Positions 26,667 to 35,707 of a stretch of DNA of 64,000 nt are shown here, piece after piece. A model generated the notes under the pieces. The model saw nothing but the letters and a program-made list of their open reading frames with translations, searched no databases and was not told where the DNA came from. The DNA is from Sandaracinaceae bacterium (GTDB lineage: Bacteria > Myxococcota_A > Polyangia > Polyangiales > Houyiibacteriaceae): the NCBI GenBank assembly GCA_020633075.1, contig JACKEI010000003.1:566178-630177 (forward strand). Reading direction: 5' to 3'. A program made the position numbers and the translations under genes. Position 1 is the first letter of the stretch, and every line of letters starts with the position of its first letter.

Positions 26667-28742
26667 ATGACTGGACGCCTCCTCACTGCCACACGCCTCG
26701 CTCGCCTCGCGCGACTCTGCGCGCCGCTGGGCACGCCGTTGTGCGTTGCGTTGCTCTGCTGTGCTTCGGCGGCCGTGGCGTCGGCGCAGCCGCAGGAGGG
26801 GGACGCCGAGAGCGACGAGTACCCCGAAGAGGCCTTCGGGGCGACGGCGGAGGTCGAGCGGGTCCTCCCGTCGGACAACGGACTCGACCCCACGGCGGCG
26901 GGGACGCGCGTCGATCTGCGCCGGCGCACCGCCGCTGGCGAGACCATCGTCGACGTGTTGCCGGAGCTGCCGGGCACACAGCTGCAGAGCCTGGGCGGCC
27001 TCGGCGCGTTCGCCGGTCTCGGCTTGCGCGGCGGCGACGCGACGCAGACGGAGGTGGTGCTCGACGACCTCCCCATTCACGACGTGGATGACGGGGCCTT
27101 CGACTTCTCGCTGCTGCCCCTGGACGCCTTCCAGGCCATCGAGGTCTACCGTGGAGGCGCTCCCGCTCGTCTGAACGTGGCGCCCATGGGTGGCGTGGTG
27201 CGCCTGATCCCGGCCAGCGTCGCGGGCACTCGCTTGGTGCTGCGCAGCAACGCCGGCAGCTACACCACCGGCGGGGGCGGGCTCGAGCTCGGCATGCAGC
27301 GGGGCGCGGTGGAGGTCTTCGGCGTGGTCAGCGCGCGCGGGTCGCGGTCCAACTACCCGTACCTCGACGACGGCAACACGCGCTTCGACATCACCGACGA
27401 CGTGCGACGCCGCGTGCACAACGCAGAGACCGTGGACACCTCCTCGTTCGTGCATGTCCGCGCGGTGCAGGGGGACTGGACGCTACGTGCGGTGCTGCTG
27501 ACCATCACGCGTGACGCCGGGGTCCCGGGGCCCCTGTCCGCGCCCACGTTGGAGACGCACCAGCTGCGCTCCCAGGTGCGCGGCGTGCTCGGTCTCTCGC
27601 GGAGCTTCTCGGGGCGCGCGCAACCTCAGCTCGCGTTGCAGGGGATGCTCAGCGGGCGCCGCAACCGCTTCGAGGACCTCCTGGGCGAGGTCGGGTCCGG
27701 TGTGCGCGACACGGATGACCACGCGCGCAGCTGGCGAGCGCGGTCGACCCTGTCGCTGACGCCGACGGAGCACCTCGAGTCCACGCTGGTGCTCGACGCT
27801 GCCGGCTATCGCTACGCGCCCGACGACGCCGTCAGCGCCATCGAGGAGCCCACCTCCCGACGAGAGACGCTGGCGGGCACCCTCGAGCTGAACGTGCATG
27901 GCGGGCAGGGGGGGCGCCTCTGGTCCCTGCGTCCTTCCGTGCGTGCCCAGGGCAGCTTCGGGCGCACGGCGGAGCTGCGGCTCGGACGCATCCAGACCCA
28001 CACGGCCCGCGACGTGTTGCCCACCTTTCGGCTCGGTGCGGCGTTCAGTCCGGTGCAAGGGGTGTCCATCACAGCCTCCGCGTTTCGCGGTGCGCGCTTG
28101 CCCACGCAGCTCGAGCTGTTCGGAGACCGCGCCATGGTGCACGCGAACCCCGAGCTGCGGGCCGAGACCGGTCTCGGCGGCGACCTCGGCGTGCTGGTGC
28201 AAGCGAGCGGGGAGCTGGCGTGCCTGCGCGTCGAGCTGCGCGGTCATGCCCGCCGCGACGAGGACCTGATCCGGGCGCGCCGCACCAGCCAGTCTCAGAC
28301 GGTGTTCGAGAACATCGACGCCGCGCGGGTCGCGGGGCTCGAGTCGAGCGCGGAGCTACAGGTTGGCGAGTACCTGCGCGTGAGCGGGATGCTCTCGTAC
28401 CTGCGCTCGCGCGACTCGCTCGGGAACGCGTTGCCTTACCGAGCGCGCACCACGGGCTTTCTGCGCGTGCAGGTCGGTACGGGGCGCTTGCCCAGCGGGG
28501 TGTTGGGCACGCTCTACGCGGACGTGCGGCAGCAGGGGCGCCTCTACGCAGACAGCGCGAACCTGATCGCGATCCCGGCACGGGTGTGGCTGGGGGTTGG
28601 CGCGCGGCTCACCTATCGCGGGCTCGAGCTCGCGCTCTCTCTTCGCGACCTGCGCAATCGCGCTGGGTCGGATGTTCTTGGCTATGCGCTCCCCGGACGT
28701 CGTGTCGCGGCGAGCGCGGTCTACACAAAGGAATGGCAATGA
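26667..28742 (+). CDS. TonB-dependent outer-membrane receptor, probable cobalamin transporter (BtuB-like)
   Basis: A 691-residue protein. A long signal peptide is followed by an acidic stretch (about 36-60) that would contain the TonB box. The plug domain includes ETIVDVLPELPGTQLQSLGG, LGLRGGDATQTEVVLDDLPI and FQAIEVYRGGAPARLNVAPMGGVVRL, typical of TonB receptors. The remaining 500 residues are barrel-type beta strands. The B12 riboswitch directly upstream is the main reason to call it a corrinoid transporter. The ATG at 26667 is preferred over an in-frame GTG at 26643, which lies within the leader stem. The stop overlaps the next gene (ATGA). Confidence 0.88.
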   Translation: MTGRLLTATRLARLARLCAPLGTPLCVALLCCASAAVASAQPQEGDAESDEYPEEAFGATAEVERVLPSDNGLDPTAAGTRVDLRRRTAAGETIVDVLPELPGTQLQSLGGLGAFAGLGLRGGDATQTEVVLDDLPIHDVDDGAFDFSLLPLDAFQAIEVYRGGAPARLNVAPMGGVVRLIPASVAGTRLVLRSNAGSYTTGGGGLELGMQRGAVEVFGVVSARGSRSNYPYLDDGNTRFDITDDVRRRVHNAETVDTSSFVHVRAVQGDWTLRAVLLTITRDAGVPGPLSAPTLETHQLRSQVRGVLGLSRSFSGRAQPQLALQGMLSGRRNRFEDLLGEVGSGVRDTDDHARSWRARSTLSLTPTEHLESTLVLDAAGYRYAPDDAVSAIEEPTSRRETLAGTLELNVHGGQGGRLWSLRPSVRAQGSFGRTAELRLGRIQTHTARDVLPTFRLGAAFSPVQGVSITASAFRGARLPTQLELFGDRAMVHANPELRAETGLGGDLGVLVQASGELACLRVELRGHARRDEDLIRARRTSQSQTVFENIDAARVAGLESSAELQVGEYLRVSGMLSYLRSRDSLGNALPYRARTTGFLRVQVGTGRLPSGVLGTLYADVRQQGRLYADSANLIAIPARVWLGVGARLTYRGLELALSLRDLRNRAGSDVLGYALPGRRVAASAVYTKEWQ

Positions 28743-30367
28743 TCTCTCGTACGAACTCTTGGTCGCTCGCGCTGCTGAGCGCGCTGCTGCTGCTCGGCTG
28801 TGGCGCCGATGGCGCGCCCTCCACGGAGGCCGTCGTCGGCCCGCTGGGAGGGACCCTCGCAGCCGGTGGAGGCAGCCTGACCGTCCCGCCGGACGCGCTC
28901 GAGGCCGACACCACCCTGACGCTGACGCGGCTCTCGCAGCGGGACGTCAGCGAGCTCGCCGCGGACGTGCAATTCACGGGTCAGCCATTCGAGCTGGCGC
29001 CGGTCGCCACAGTGTTCGCGCAGCCAGCGACCGTGACGCTGCCCTACCTGGGGAATGACGAGGACCTGTTCGTGCTCGCCGCAGCCGATGCGGCGGCCCC
29101 TTGGCGCATCGTCGCTGGCGCCAGCTTCGCGTCCGGCGTGGCGACCTTCAGCGTCTCGGGTGGCGGCGTCTTCGTCGTCGTGCGGGCCTTCGCGACGCGC
29201 CTGCCCGCGCTCGCGGCGACGCCCGCGTTCGCCGTCGTGAGCAGCGACTACAGCAGCACCGCCATCGCGATGCTGGACACGCAGGGGGACCCCATCGACA
29301 CCGAGTGGTTCACGTCGGCCGACGCGCTGGCCGGCTTGGTGGCGGCGCTGGGTGGCGACGTCTCACTGCCCACGATGTCCGAGTCCGGGCATGTCATGGT
29401 CCTCGATCGCTTTCGCGTGGACGTGCTGACGCGTGTCGCGATCCCCGGCGGCGAGCTGGTCGGCCAGCTGCGTACGCACACCACCGTGACGGCCGCGGGC
29501 TTCTCGAGCAACCCGCAGGACTACGTCAGCACGGCTCCGGACCGTGGCTGGGTGAGCCGCTTCGGCCGGAACGCGGACCCGGGCGCCCCGGCGGGCGAGC
29601 GCGGCACCGACCTCGTCGAGATCAATCCCATGACCATGGCCCGCACCGGCGGTCGCGTGGACCTCGCCGGCTTCGACACGACGGTGGGCGAGAACCCCGT
29701 GCTCGCGCGTCCCTCGCGGATGGTGCGCCTGGGCGGCTACGTAGCCGTGGGCCTCGGGCTCCTGAGCGCGGACTTCCAAGCCTCGGCGGAGGGCGTCGTG
29801 GCGCTCGTGGACCCGAGCAACGGGACGGTCACGAGCCTGACGCTGAGCGGGCTGCGCAACTGCGGCACGCTAGTCCCCGTGCCCGGTGACGACACGCGCG
29901 CGCTCGTGGCGTGCACGGGCCACTCGGGGGTCTTCGACGCCGCAGAGGTCCGCGCCAGCGCGGGTGTGGTGGTCGTGCAGCGCGTCGACGACGCTCTGGT
30001 CGAGGAGGCTCGTTGGGCCGCCGGTGACGACGCGCTCTCGGCCGTCGCGGTGAACGGCTTGGTGGCCATCTCGGCGGACGAGTTCGTCGCGGTGGAGTAC
30101 GGCGACTTCATCGCGCCCACCGACGACGCAGCGTACCGCGTGGTGATCTCCACGGGAGCGCAGACGCTGCTGGGCACGGCGGACGGGCAGTATCAGCTCG
30201 GGACCTCCGCGTACGACGACGCCAGCGGCCTGCTGCTGCTGCCCGACGCCAGCGAAGGGTTGCGGCGCTTCACGTTGACGGAGGCGAGCGCCACGGAAGG
30301 CACCTCCGTGCCCCTCGGCACGTCGCGGGGGCTCGCGCCCCGGCACGTCGCCCTGGTGGGTCGCTAG
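28739..30367 (+). CDS. Lipoprotein with ZU5-like and beta-propeller-like regions, coupled to the B12 receptor
   Basis: A 542-residue lipoprotein (LLLLGC lipobox, C21). AAAGGA lies six bases before the ATG at 28739, which overlaps the receptor stop. Residues about 30-150 resemble a ZU5-type module (PLGGTLAAGGGSLTVPPDAL). The rest repeats the pattern of short hydrophobic strands with exposed turns seen in propellers (AFAVVSSDYSSTAIAMLD, HVMVLDRFRVDVLTRV, GYVAVGLGLLSADFQ, ALVACTGHSG). It has two cysteines in the propeller part (RNCGTL, VACTG). No enzyme motif. Sharing a riboswitch transcript with the receptor, it is a candidate surface B12-binding partner, in the manner of BtuG in Bacteroides. 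That role is an inference, not a homology call. Confidence 0.7.
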   Translation: MISRTNSWSLALLSALLLLGCGADGAPSTEAVVGPLGGTLAAGGGSLTVPPDALEADTTLTLTRLSQRDVSELAADVQFTGQPFELAPVATVFAQPATVTLPYLGNDEDLFVLAAADAAAPWRIVAGASFASGVATFSVSGGGVFVVVRAFATRLPALAATPAFAVVSSDYSSTAIAMLDTQGDPIDTEWFTSADALAGLVAALGGDVSLPTMSESGHVMVLDRFRVDVLTRVAIPGGELVGQLRTHTTVTAAGFSSNPQDYVSTAPDRGWVSRFGRNADPGAPAGERGTDLVEINPMTMARTGGRVDLAGFDTTVGENPVLARPSRMVRLGGYVAVGLGLLSADFQASAEGVVALVDPSNGTVTSLTLSGLRNCGTLVPVPGDDTRALVACTGHSGVFDAAEVRASAGVVVVQRVDDALVEEARWAAGDDALSAVAVNGLVAISADEFVAVEYGDFIAPTDDAAYRVVISTGAQTLLGTADGQYQLGTSAYDDASGLLLLPDASEGLRRFTLTEASATEGTSVPLGTSRGLAPRHVALVGR

Positions 30368-30427
30368 CAGCCCGTCCATGCCGGCCACACACGGAGGCCA
30401 GTCGCGCGGGAGCGCCGCGTGGACTGG

Positions 30428-31969
30428 CTACGTGGTGGCGCCCGGCGGCGCGCCGGTAGGCGCAGGGACCAGGCGCACACGCACCAGCGCGCCACCCTCG
30501 GGGCGGTTCTCGATGGTCACGGAGCCGCCGTGGGCGTGCACCGTGCGCGCCACGATGGCGAGCCCGAGACCCGTCCCCGCGTGCTTGCTGGTCTTGAAGG
30601 GGCGGAAGGCCTCGCGCAGCATCTCCTCGTCGAGGCCGGGCCCGTCGTCGTAGAGGCGCACCTCCACGCGCTCGGCGCCCTCCTCGGTCTCCGTAGTGGG
30701 CAGCCGTGGCGCGACCTCGAAGCGCAGCGTGCCGCCCCTCGACATGGCCTCGAGGGCGTTCTTGAGGAGGTTCAGCAGCGCCTGGCGCAGCTTGCCTGGC
30801 TCGGCCATCACCTCCGCCTGATCGGGCCCGTCGTAGCGGCACGCGACGGCCATGGCCTCCGCGACGGGAGCTTGAGCGCTCATCAGGTCGCGAATGGTGG
30901 CCACCACGTCCACTGGCTCGAGGCGCGGGACCGGCGTGCGCGCCATCTCCAGGAACTCGTCGAGCAGGGAAGCCAGCCCTCGCAGCTCGCGCTTGATGAC
31001 GTCGCTGGTCTCGCGCACGACGCCCTTCTGGGCGCTGTCCGCAGCGCGTTCGTTGGCGCGGATGAGAAGCTCCAGCTGCAGCAGCGCGCCGTTGAGCGGG
31101 TTGCGGATCTCGTGGGCGAGGCCCGCGGTCAAGCGCCCCATGGCGGCCAGCGACTCCGCTTCCCGGGCAGTGCGCTCCGCGTCGAGCTGGTCGGTGATGT
31201 CCACACCCACCGCCATGACGGCGACGCTGGCCTCGTCCTTGGCGGCGAGCGGAACGGGCGTGAGCGTCCAGCGCACCATGCGCGAGGTCTCGTCGTCGCG
31301 GCGCAGCGGCGCGTCCACGCCATGCACCCGCTCGCCGCCGAGGGCCGAGCGCAAGGCAGGCTCCATGGGTCCGAGCGCGTTCTGCGCGAAGTGCTCCAAG
31401 AACGACTGGCCCACCAAGGGAGCCCGCCCCTCACGCCGCGCACCGAGGGCTCGCAGCGCGTGGGGGCTCGCGAAGACGACGTTGCCCGTGGCGCCGACGC
31501 CGACCAGCAGCGCCTCCGTGTGTTCGACGATGGCGCGGTGCAGCGCCTCCGAGCGCTCCAGCTCCTCCGCCAGTCGCTGTCGTTCGTTGCGAAGCCGCAC
31601 GTGCGCGAGCGCGCGGCCACCGAGCTCGAGGAAGTCCTGCGCGTCGAAGGGCTTCAGCACGTAGGCGAACGCGCCCTGGCGCAACGCCGTGATGGCCGAG
31701 TCGAGGGTCCCGTGCCCCGTCATCAGGATCACCTCGCCGCCCGGGCAGAGCTCGCGCAGCTTGGGGAGCAGCGTCAGTCCGTCGTCTCCTTCGGCCAGGC
31801 GGATGTCCACCAGCGCGATGTCGAAGCCGGAGCGTACCGCGATGTCCATCGCCCCCCGCGTGCCACGCGAGAAGACGACGTCCAGCTGGTCATCGAGGTC
31901 CTGGAGCAGCTCGGCGATGTTCTCGGCGAGCTCGACGTTGTCGTCGACGACCAGGACGCGCAGCCTCAT
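30428..31969 (-). CDS. Receiver-PAS-histidine kinase hybrid
   Basis: A 513-residue soluble protein. The receiver is at 1-120 with D55 as phospho-acceptor; a short coiled coil leads to a PAS domain (about 135-265: ALHRAIVEHTEALLVGVG). The kinase core has H286 in GLAHEIRNPLNG, an N box LRQALLNLLKNALEAM and ATP-lid glycines DDGPGL and GTGLGL. An N-terminal receiver fused to a kinase suggests that it receives phosphate from the kinase upstream and passes it on. The ATG at 31969 overlaps the upstream receiver stop by four bases. Confidence 0.93.
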   Translation of the reverse strand: MRLRVLVVDDNVELAENIAELLQDLDDQLDVVFSRGTRGAMDIAVRSGFDIALVDIRLAEGDDGLTLLPKLRELCPGGEVILMTGHGTLDSAITALRQGAFAYVLKPFDAQDFLELGGRALAHVRLRNERQRLAEELERSEALHRAIVEHTEALLVGVGATGNVVFASPHALRALGARREGRAPLVGQSFLEHFAQNALGPMEPALRSALGGERVHGVDAPLRRDDETSRMVRWTLTPVPLAAKDEASVAVMAVGVDITDQLDAERTAREAESLAAMGRLTAGLAHEIRNPLNGALLQLELLIRANERAADSAQKGVVRETSDVIKRELRGLASLLDEFLEMARTPVPRLEPVDVVATIRDLMSAQAPVAEAMAVACRYDGPDQAEVMAEPGKLRQALLNLLKNALEAMSRGGTLRFEVAPRLPTTETEEGAERVEVRLYDDGPGLDEEMLREAFRPFKTSKHAGTGLGLAIVARTVHAHGGSVTIENRPEGGALVRVRLVPAPTGAPPGATT

Positions 31970-32313
31970 GCGTCCAGCCCGAGCACCTTGGCGAGCGATG
32001 GGAGGTCGAGAGGCTTCGTCAACACGGCAGCGACGGTGTCTTGCGTCGGGTCCAGCTCGGCGTCTTGGGTGTAGGCGCTCATCAGCACGAAGCGCGCGGC
32101 GGGGTGACCGACGCGCAGCAGCCGCATGAGCTCGACCCCGCTCAGCTCGGGCATGCGCACGTCCAGCAGCGCCGTGTCGAAGTCGTGCGTGCGTCCCCAG
32201 GCGAGAGCTGCCGTCGCGTCGTGGTGCGCGAAGACCTCGGTGCGCTCGCTCGCTAGCAGCTCGGCGAGGTTGTCTGCCAGCTCCGCGTTGTCGTCGACGA
32301 GCAGCACCTTCAT
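31966..32313 (-). CDS. Single-domain response regulator (CheY-like)
   Basis: A 115-residue receiver: acidic pair in LLVDDN (D7, D8), phospho-acceptor D51 (LLDVRMP), a serine in FVLMSAYT and the conserved Lys in LTKPLDL. No output domain. Both ends overlap neighbours by four bases (ATGA), placing it between two kinases, so it is probably a phosphate shuttle or sink in the same relay. Confidence 0.93.
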   Translation of the reverse strand: MKVLLVDDNAELADNLAELLASERTEVFAHHDATAALAWGRTHDFDTALLDVRMPELSGVELMRLLRVGHPAARFVLMSAYTQDAELDPTQDTVAAVLTKPLDLPSLAKVLGLDA

Positions 32314-33479
32314 GACATTCCTTTCTGCGCCAACGGGAGGACGATGTCCAGTCGCGCACCGCGCGGGCTGCGGTTGGAGGCGCTCAGGCGACCATGGTGC
32401 TTGGTGACGATGCGATGGCAGAGGGGCAGCCCGAGTCCGATGCCGCGGGCCTTGGTGGTGAAGAGAGGCTCGAAGAGGTGCTCGAGGGCCTCCGGCGTGA
32501 AGCCGGCGCCCGAGTCCTCGATGCGGATGCGGACGGCGTCGACCTCTTCGCCTGGCCGCGTGAGCGTACAGCGAGCCACCTGCACCTCCACCGCTCCGCC
32601 TTCGGTCATGGCCTGCGTGGCGTTCTCCATGAGGTTGACCAACACCTGACGGAGCTGGCTCTCGTCGGCGGGCACCGAGCCGGCGTCCGGCGCGACCGTG
32701 ACGTCGAGGGTGTGCTCCGGCTTGGTCAACTGCGCCCACGCGAACTCGATCACCGAAGCCAGGTCGACCGGCTCGAAGCGTGGAGGGCTGTCGCGAGCGA
32801 GCGCGAGCAGGTCGTCGACGATCTGACCGCAGACCGCGACCTGTCGCTCGATGCGATCGACGTGGCGCACGACTCCGGGATCGTCGCCAGCGTGGCGCCG
32901 CAGGAGATGACTCGACGTGCTGAGCACGGCGAGGGGATTGCGCATCTCGTGGGCCAGCGTGCCGGCGAATTGACCCAGCGTGGCCAGGCGCTCGGCTGTC
33001 CGGAGGGCGCGGTCGTAGTCCTCGCGGTACGTCTCCAGCATGATGGCCAGCTCCACGTCGCACAGCCGCTGGATGGACTGCAGCAGCGCGATCTTGTCCA
33101 GCTGGGGGTCATCGAGGGCCCACACCGCCCGCGTCAGACCGGCGCGGATGATGTTCATGGACACGAAGACGTAGCGCTGTGGCAGGCGAATACGGACGTG
33201 CGCCCGCCCGATCCGAGAGCGCTCTTCGAGGTAGCTGTCGTCGTAGGGGCCGGCGAAGAAACGCCGCAGCCAAGCGAGCAGCAGGCCCTTCTGTCGCGCG
33301 ACCTGGGCTTCGTCCTCGAACACGGCGCGAGCCTCGCGGTTCCCGTCGATGGCGACGTAGAACTCGTCGACGATGCCTTGGAAGGAGGGCTCGAGGGCGT
33401 CCGACGCCGCGACCAGCCGCGCGCCGTCTTGTTCGTCGAAGCCGACGTATCGGAAGAGCTCGTCGAGGAGGGGCGCCAT
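32310..33479 (-). CDS. Globin-coupled sensor histidine kinase
   Basis: A 389-residue protein. Residues about 5-150 match a protoglobin/globin-coupled-sensor domain: ELFRYVGFDEQDGARLVAASDALEPSFQGIVDEFY opens it, and RSRIGRAHVRIRLPQRYVF contains H94 at the position of the proximal heme ligand. The kinase core has H177 in AGTLAHEMRNPLAVL, LRQVLVNLMENATQAM, EDSGAGF and GIGLGLPL. Such proteins bind O2, NO or CO through heme and change kinase activity. No membrane segment. It heads a three-gene overlapping operon with a lone receiver and a receiver-kinase. Confidence 0.88.
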   Translation of the reverse strand: MAPLLDELFRYVGFDEQDGARLVAASDALEPSFQGIVDEFYVAIDGNREARAVFEDEAQVARQKGLLLAWLRRFFAGPYDDSYLEERSRIGRAHVRIRLPQRYVFVSMNIIRAGLTRAVWALDDPQLDKIALLQSIQRLCDVELAIMLETYREDYDRALRTAERLATLGQFAGTLAHEMRNPLAVLSTSSHLLRRHAGDDPGVVRHVDRIERQVAVCGQIVDDLLALARDSPPRFEPVDLASVIEFAWAQLTKPEHTLDVTVAPDAGSVPADESQLRQVLVNLMENATQAMTEGGAVEVQVARCTLTRPGEEVDAVRIRIEDSGAGFTPEALEHLFEPLFTTKARGIGLGLPLCHRIVTKHHGRLSASNRSPRGARLDIVLPLAQKGMS

Positions 33480-33672
33480 GCGCCCGTGAGCCTAGCAGGC
33501 TCTCGGGCCACTCGCCCCCTCGGGACTTGGGACGCTCCGTGGGACGCAAACGCTGCGCAAGTCACCCCGGCCCGCGCAAGCGAGGGGGAGGTACCCCGAC
33601 GTGGGGTGCCCCAGCGCCCGGCGAACACGCGGGATCTCGGCGGGCATGGTGATTGCACTATCGACCCGGGTC

Positions 33673-34254
33673 ATGTCCACAACTGCATCACAGTCCGCTC
33701 GTGAACAGCGCCATATCCTCGATGCGGGCGTCCGCAGCGCGCCTGGGCCGGAGGCAAGCCTGGCCGAGCTGATCTCGCATGTGTACGACGCATTTCACGT
33801 TCCCATGCGCCACGACCTGCGCCTACTCGAGCACCTGACCGAGAGCGCCGCGCTCAGTGGACACCCCGCGGCGCGCGCCATGCACGCGCTGGCGTGTCGC
33901 TTCGCGGACGACGCGCGCCTCCACATGTCGCGTGAGGAGAACGAGATCTTCCCCCGCATCCTGTCCGGCCAAGGGCCTCGCTGCGCGACCATCGTCGCCG
34001 CTCTCCACGTGGACAACCACCAGAGCTACGAGCGCGGCAAGGGTCTGCGACGACTCGCCTCCCTGTGCGCGGAGTCGGTCGGTCAGATGGCGGAGGGCGA
34101 TGACGCGACCGCGCTCGAGGCGTCGCTCATGAGTGACCTCCACCGGCTCCTGGACCGGATCGAGATTCAGCTGGCCGAACACCACCGCATCGAGGAAGAC
34201 CTGCTCTTCCCGCGTGCCATCTCAGGCGAAGCCCCGTACGGGGACGAAGAGTAG
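33673..34254 (+). CDS. Hemerythrin-like diiron protein (RIC/YtfE-like)
   Basis: About 193 residues. The helix bundle carries His/Glu ligand motifs in order: SHVYDAFHVPMRHDL, HMSREENEIFP, HVDNHQSYERG and AEHHRIEEDLLFP, as in the C-terminal domain of the YtfE/ScdA/DnrN proteins that repair iron-sulfur centres after NO or oxidant damage. The short N-terminal cysteine domain of ScdA is missing. The start could be 33646 or 33673. It is divergent from the globin-coupled kinase, 193 bp apart, which fits a gas-response setting. Confidence 0.8.
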   Translation: MSTTASQSAREQRHILDAGVRSAPGPEASLAELISHVYDAFHVPMRHDLRLLEHLTESAALSGHPAARAMHALACRFADDARLHMSREENEIFPRILSGQGPRCATIVAALHVDNHQSYERGKGLRRLASLCAESVGQMAEGDDATALEASLMSDLHRLLDRIEIQLAEHHRIEEDLLFPRAISGEAPYGDEE

Positions 34255-34264
34255 CGCGCGCCGC

Positions 34265-35707
34265 TCAGGCGCCCGTCTCCGAGTCGTTGCCGTCGCCGTC
34301 GCCGTCCCCCTCGGAGCCCGACTCGCTGCCGTCCTCGCGCCACTGCTTCATTCGGTGCTGTAGGGTGCGCCGGCTCATGTCCAACATCTCGGCGGCCTTG
34401 GCTGTGGAGCCACCCACCGCCGCGAGCGTGCGCTCGATGGCCAGGCGCTCCAGCTCCGCCATGGTGATGCCCGGGATCAGGTCGTCGAGGCCCGCGCCGC
34501 TTCCTCGCTTGGGCGTGCGGCGCAGCAGCGGGAAGGCGTCCTCGCCGATCTCTTCGTCTTCCGTGAGGACCACGGCCCGCTCGATGGCGTTCTCGAGCTC
34601 GCGGACGTTGCCGGGCCAGGAGTGACCGACCAGCGCCCGCAGGGCGGCGTCCGTGAAGCCGACGACGTGGCGGTCGTTGTCCTTGGCATACCGCTCGAGG
34701 AAGTGGTGGGCCAGCAGGGGGATGTCCGTGCGCCGCACGCGCAGCGGCGGGACCTCGAGCTGCACCACGTTCAAGCGGTAGTAGAGGTCCTCGCGGAAGG
34801 TGCCGTCCTCCACGGCGTTGAGCAGGTCTCGGTTCGTCGCGGCCACGACGCGCACGTTCACGCGCACCGTCTCGTTGCCGCCCACCCTCTCGAAGTCCTT
34901 CTCTTGCAGAAAGCGCAGGAGCTTCACTTGGACCGACATGGGGATCTCGCTCACCTCGTCGAGGAAGAGAGTGCCTCCGTGCGCCGACTCGAAGCGGCCA
35001 CGGCGCTTCTGCAGCGCCCCCGTGAACGCGCCCCGCTCGTGACCGAAGAGCTCCGACTCCAGCACGGACTCGGCCAGCGCTGCGCAGTTGAGCTTCACGA
35101 ACGGTTGCTCGCTGCGCGGTGAGTTGCGGTGGATGGCGGCGGCGATCAGCTCCTTGCCGGTCCCCGTCTCGCCGTGGACCAGCACGGTCGCGTTGCTCTT
35201 GGCCACCTGCGCCATGGTCTTGAAGAGCCGCTGCATGGTCGGGTGGTCGCCGATCAGGTTGCGCGCGTCCAGGCGCTGCCCGAGCTGCTCGCGCAGGCGC
35301 GCAGAGTCTCGGCGTAGGCGCGCGTGCTCCACGGCGCGCTCCACCAGCACCGTGACGGCGTCCATGTCCAGCGGCTTGGTCAGGTAGTTCTCCGCCCCGA
35401 GGCGGATGGCCGCGACCGCCGAGTCCACCGAGCCGAAGGCGGTCATGACCAAGAACGCGCTGTGGGGCGACTCGACTCGCCCCTGCTCCACCAGCGTCAA
35501 GCCGTCGATGCCGGGCATCTTCAGATCGGTCAGCACGACATCCGGCTCGAAGGTCGCGAGCTTCAGCAGCGCTGCCCGTCCGTCCGCGGCCGCCTCGACC
35601 TCGTAGCCCTCCAGCGTGAGCAGCTGCTGGAGAGCGCTGCGAGCGCTCGCTTCGTCGTCGACGACCAGGATGCGGCCGCGCGGGTTGTCCGTTGAGTTGG
35701 CGTTCAT
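34265..35707 (-). CDS. Sigma54-dependent NtrC-family response regulator
   Basis: A 480-residue protein. The receiver has acceptor D61 (VVLTDLKMPG). The AAA+ domain has Walker A GETGTGKE (179-186), the sigma54-contact loop GAFTGA (226-231), Walker B TLFLDEVSEI and arginine-finger region. The C-terminal Fis-type helix-turn-helix (STAKAAEMLDMSRRTLQHRMKQW) binds DNA, followed by an acidic Ser/Asp/Gly tail. It is the last gene of the cbb3 operon, its start overlapping the ccoG stop by four bases. It probably activates the sigma54 promoter seen at the head of that operon; the partner kinase may be one of the two encoded next to it. Confidence 0.95.
   Translation of the reverse strand: MNANSTDNPRGRILVVDDEASARSALQQLLTLEGYEVEAAADGRAALLKLATFEPDVVLTDLKMPGIDGLTLVEQGRVESPHSAFLVMTAFGSVDSAVAAIRLGAENYLTKPLDMDAVTVLVERAVEHARLRRDSARLREQLGQRLDARNLIGDHPTMQRLFKTMAQVAKSNATVLVHGETGTGKELIAAAIHRNSPRSEQPFVKLNCAALAESVLESELFGHERGAFTGALQKRRGRFESAHGGTLFLDEVSEIPMSVQVKLLRFLQEKDFERVGGNETVRVNVRVVAATNRDLLNAVEDGTFREDLYYRLNVVQLEVPPLRVRRTDIPLLAHHFLERYAKDNDRHVVGFTDAALRALVGHSWPGNVRELENAIERAVVLTEDEEIGEDAFPLLRRTPKRGSGAGLDDLIPGITMAELERLAIERTLAAVGGSTAKAAEMLDMSRRTLQHRMKQWREDGSESGSEGDGDGDGNDSETGA

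Noticed and set aside
26320..26670. 116-residue frame ahead of the TonB receptor
   Set aside because: It runs through the B12 riboswitch; the conserved RNA blocks explain the sequence.
33480..33672. Sigma54 promoter ahead of the globin-coupled kinase
   Set aside because: The best candidate (TGGCCC...CTGC) has 11 bases between GG and GC instead of the required 10.
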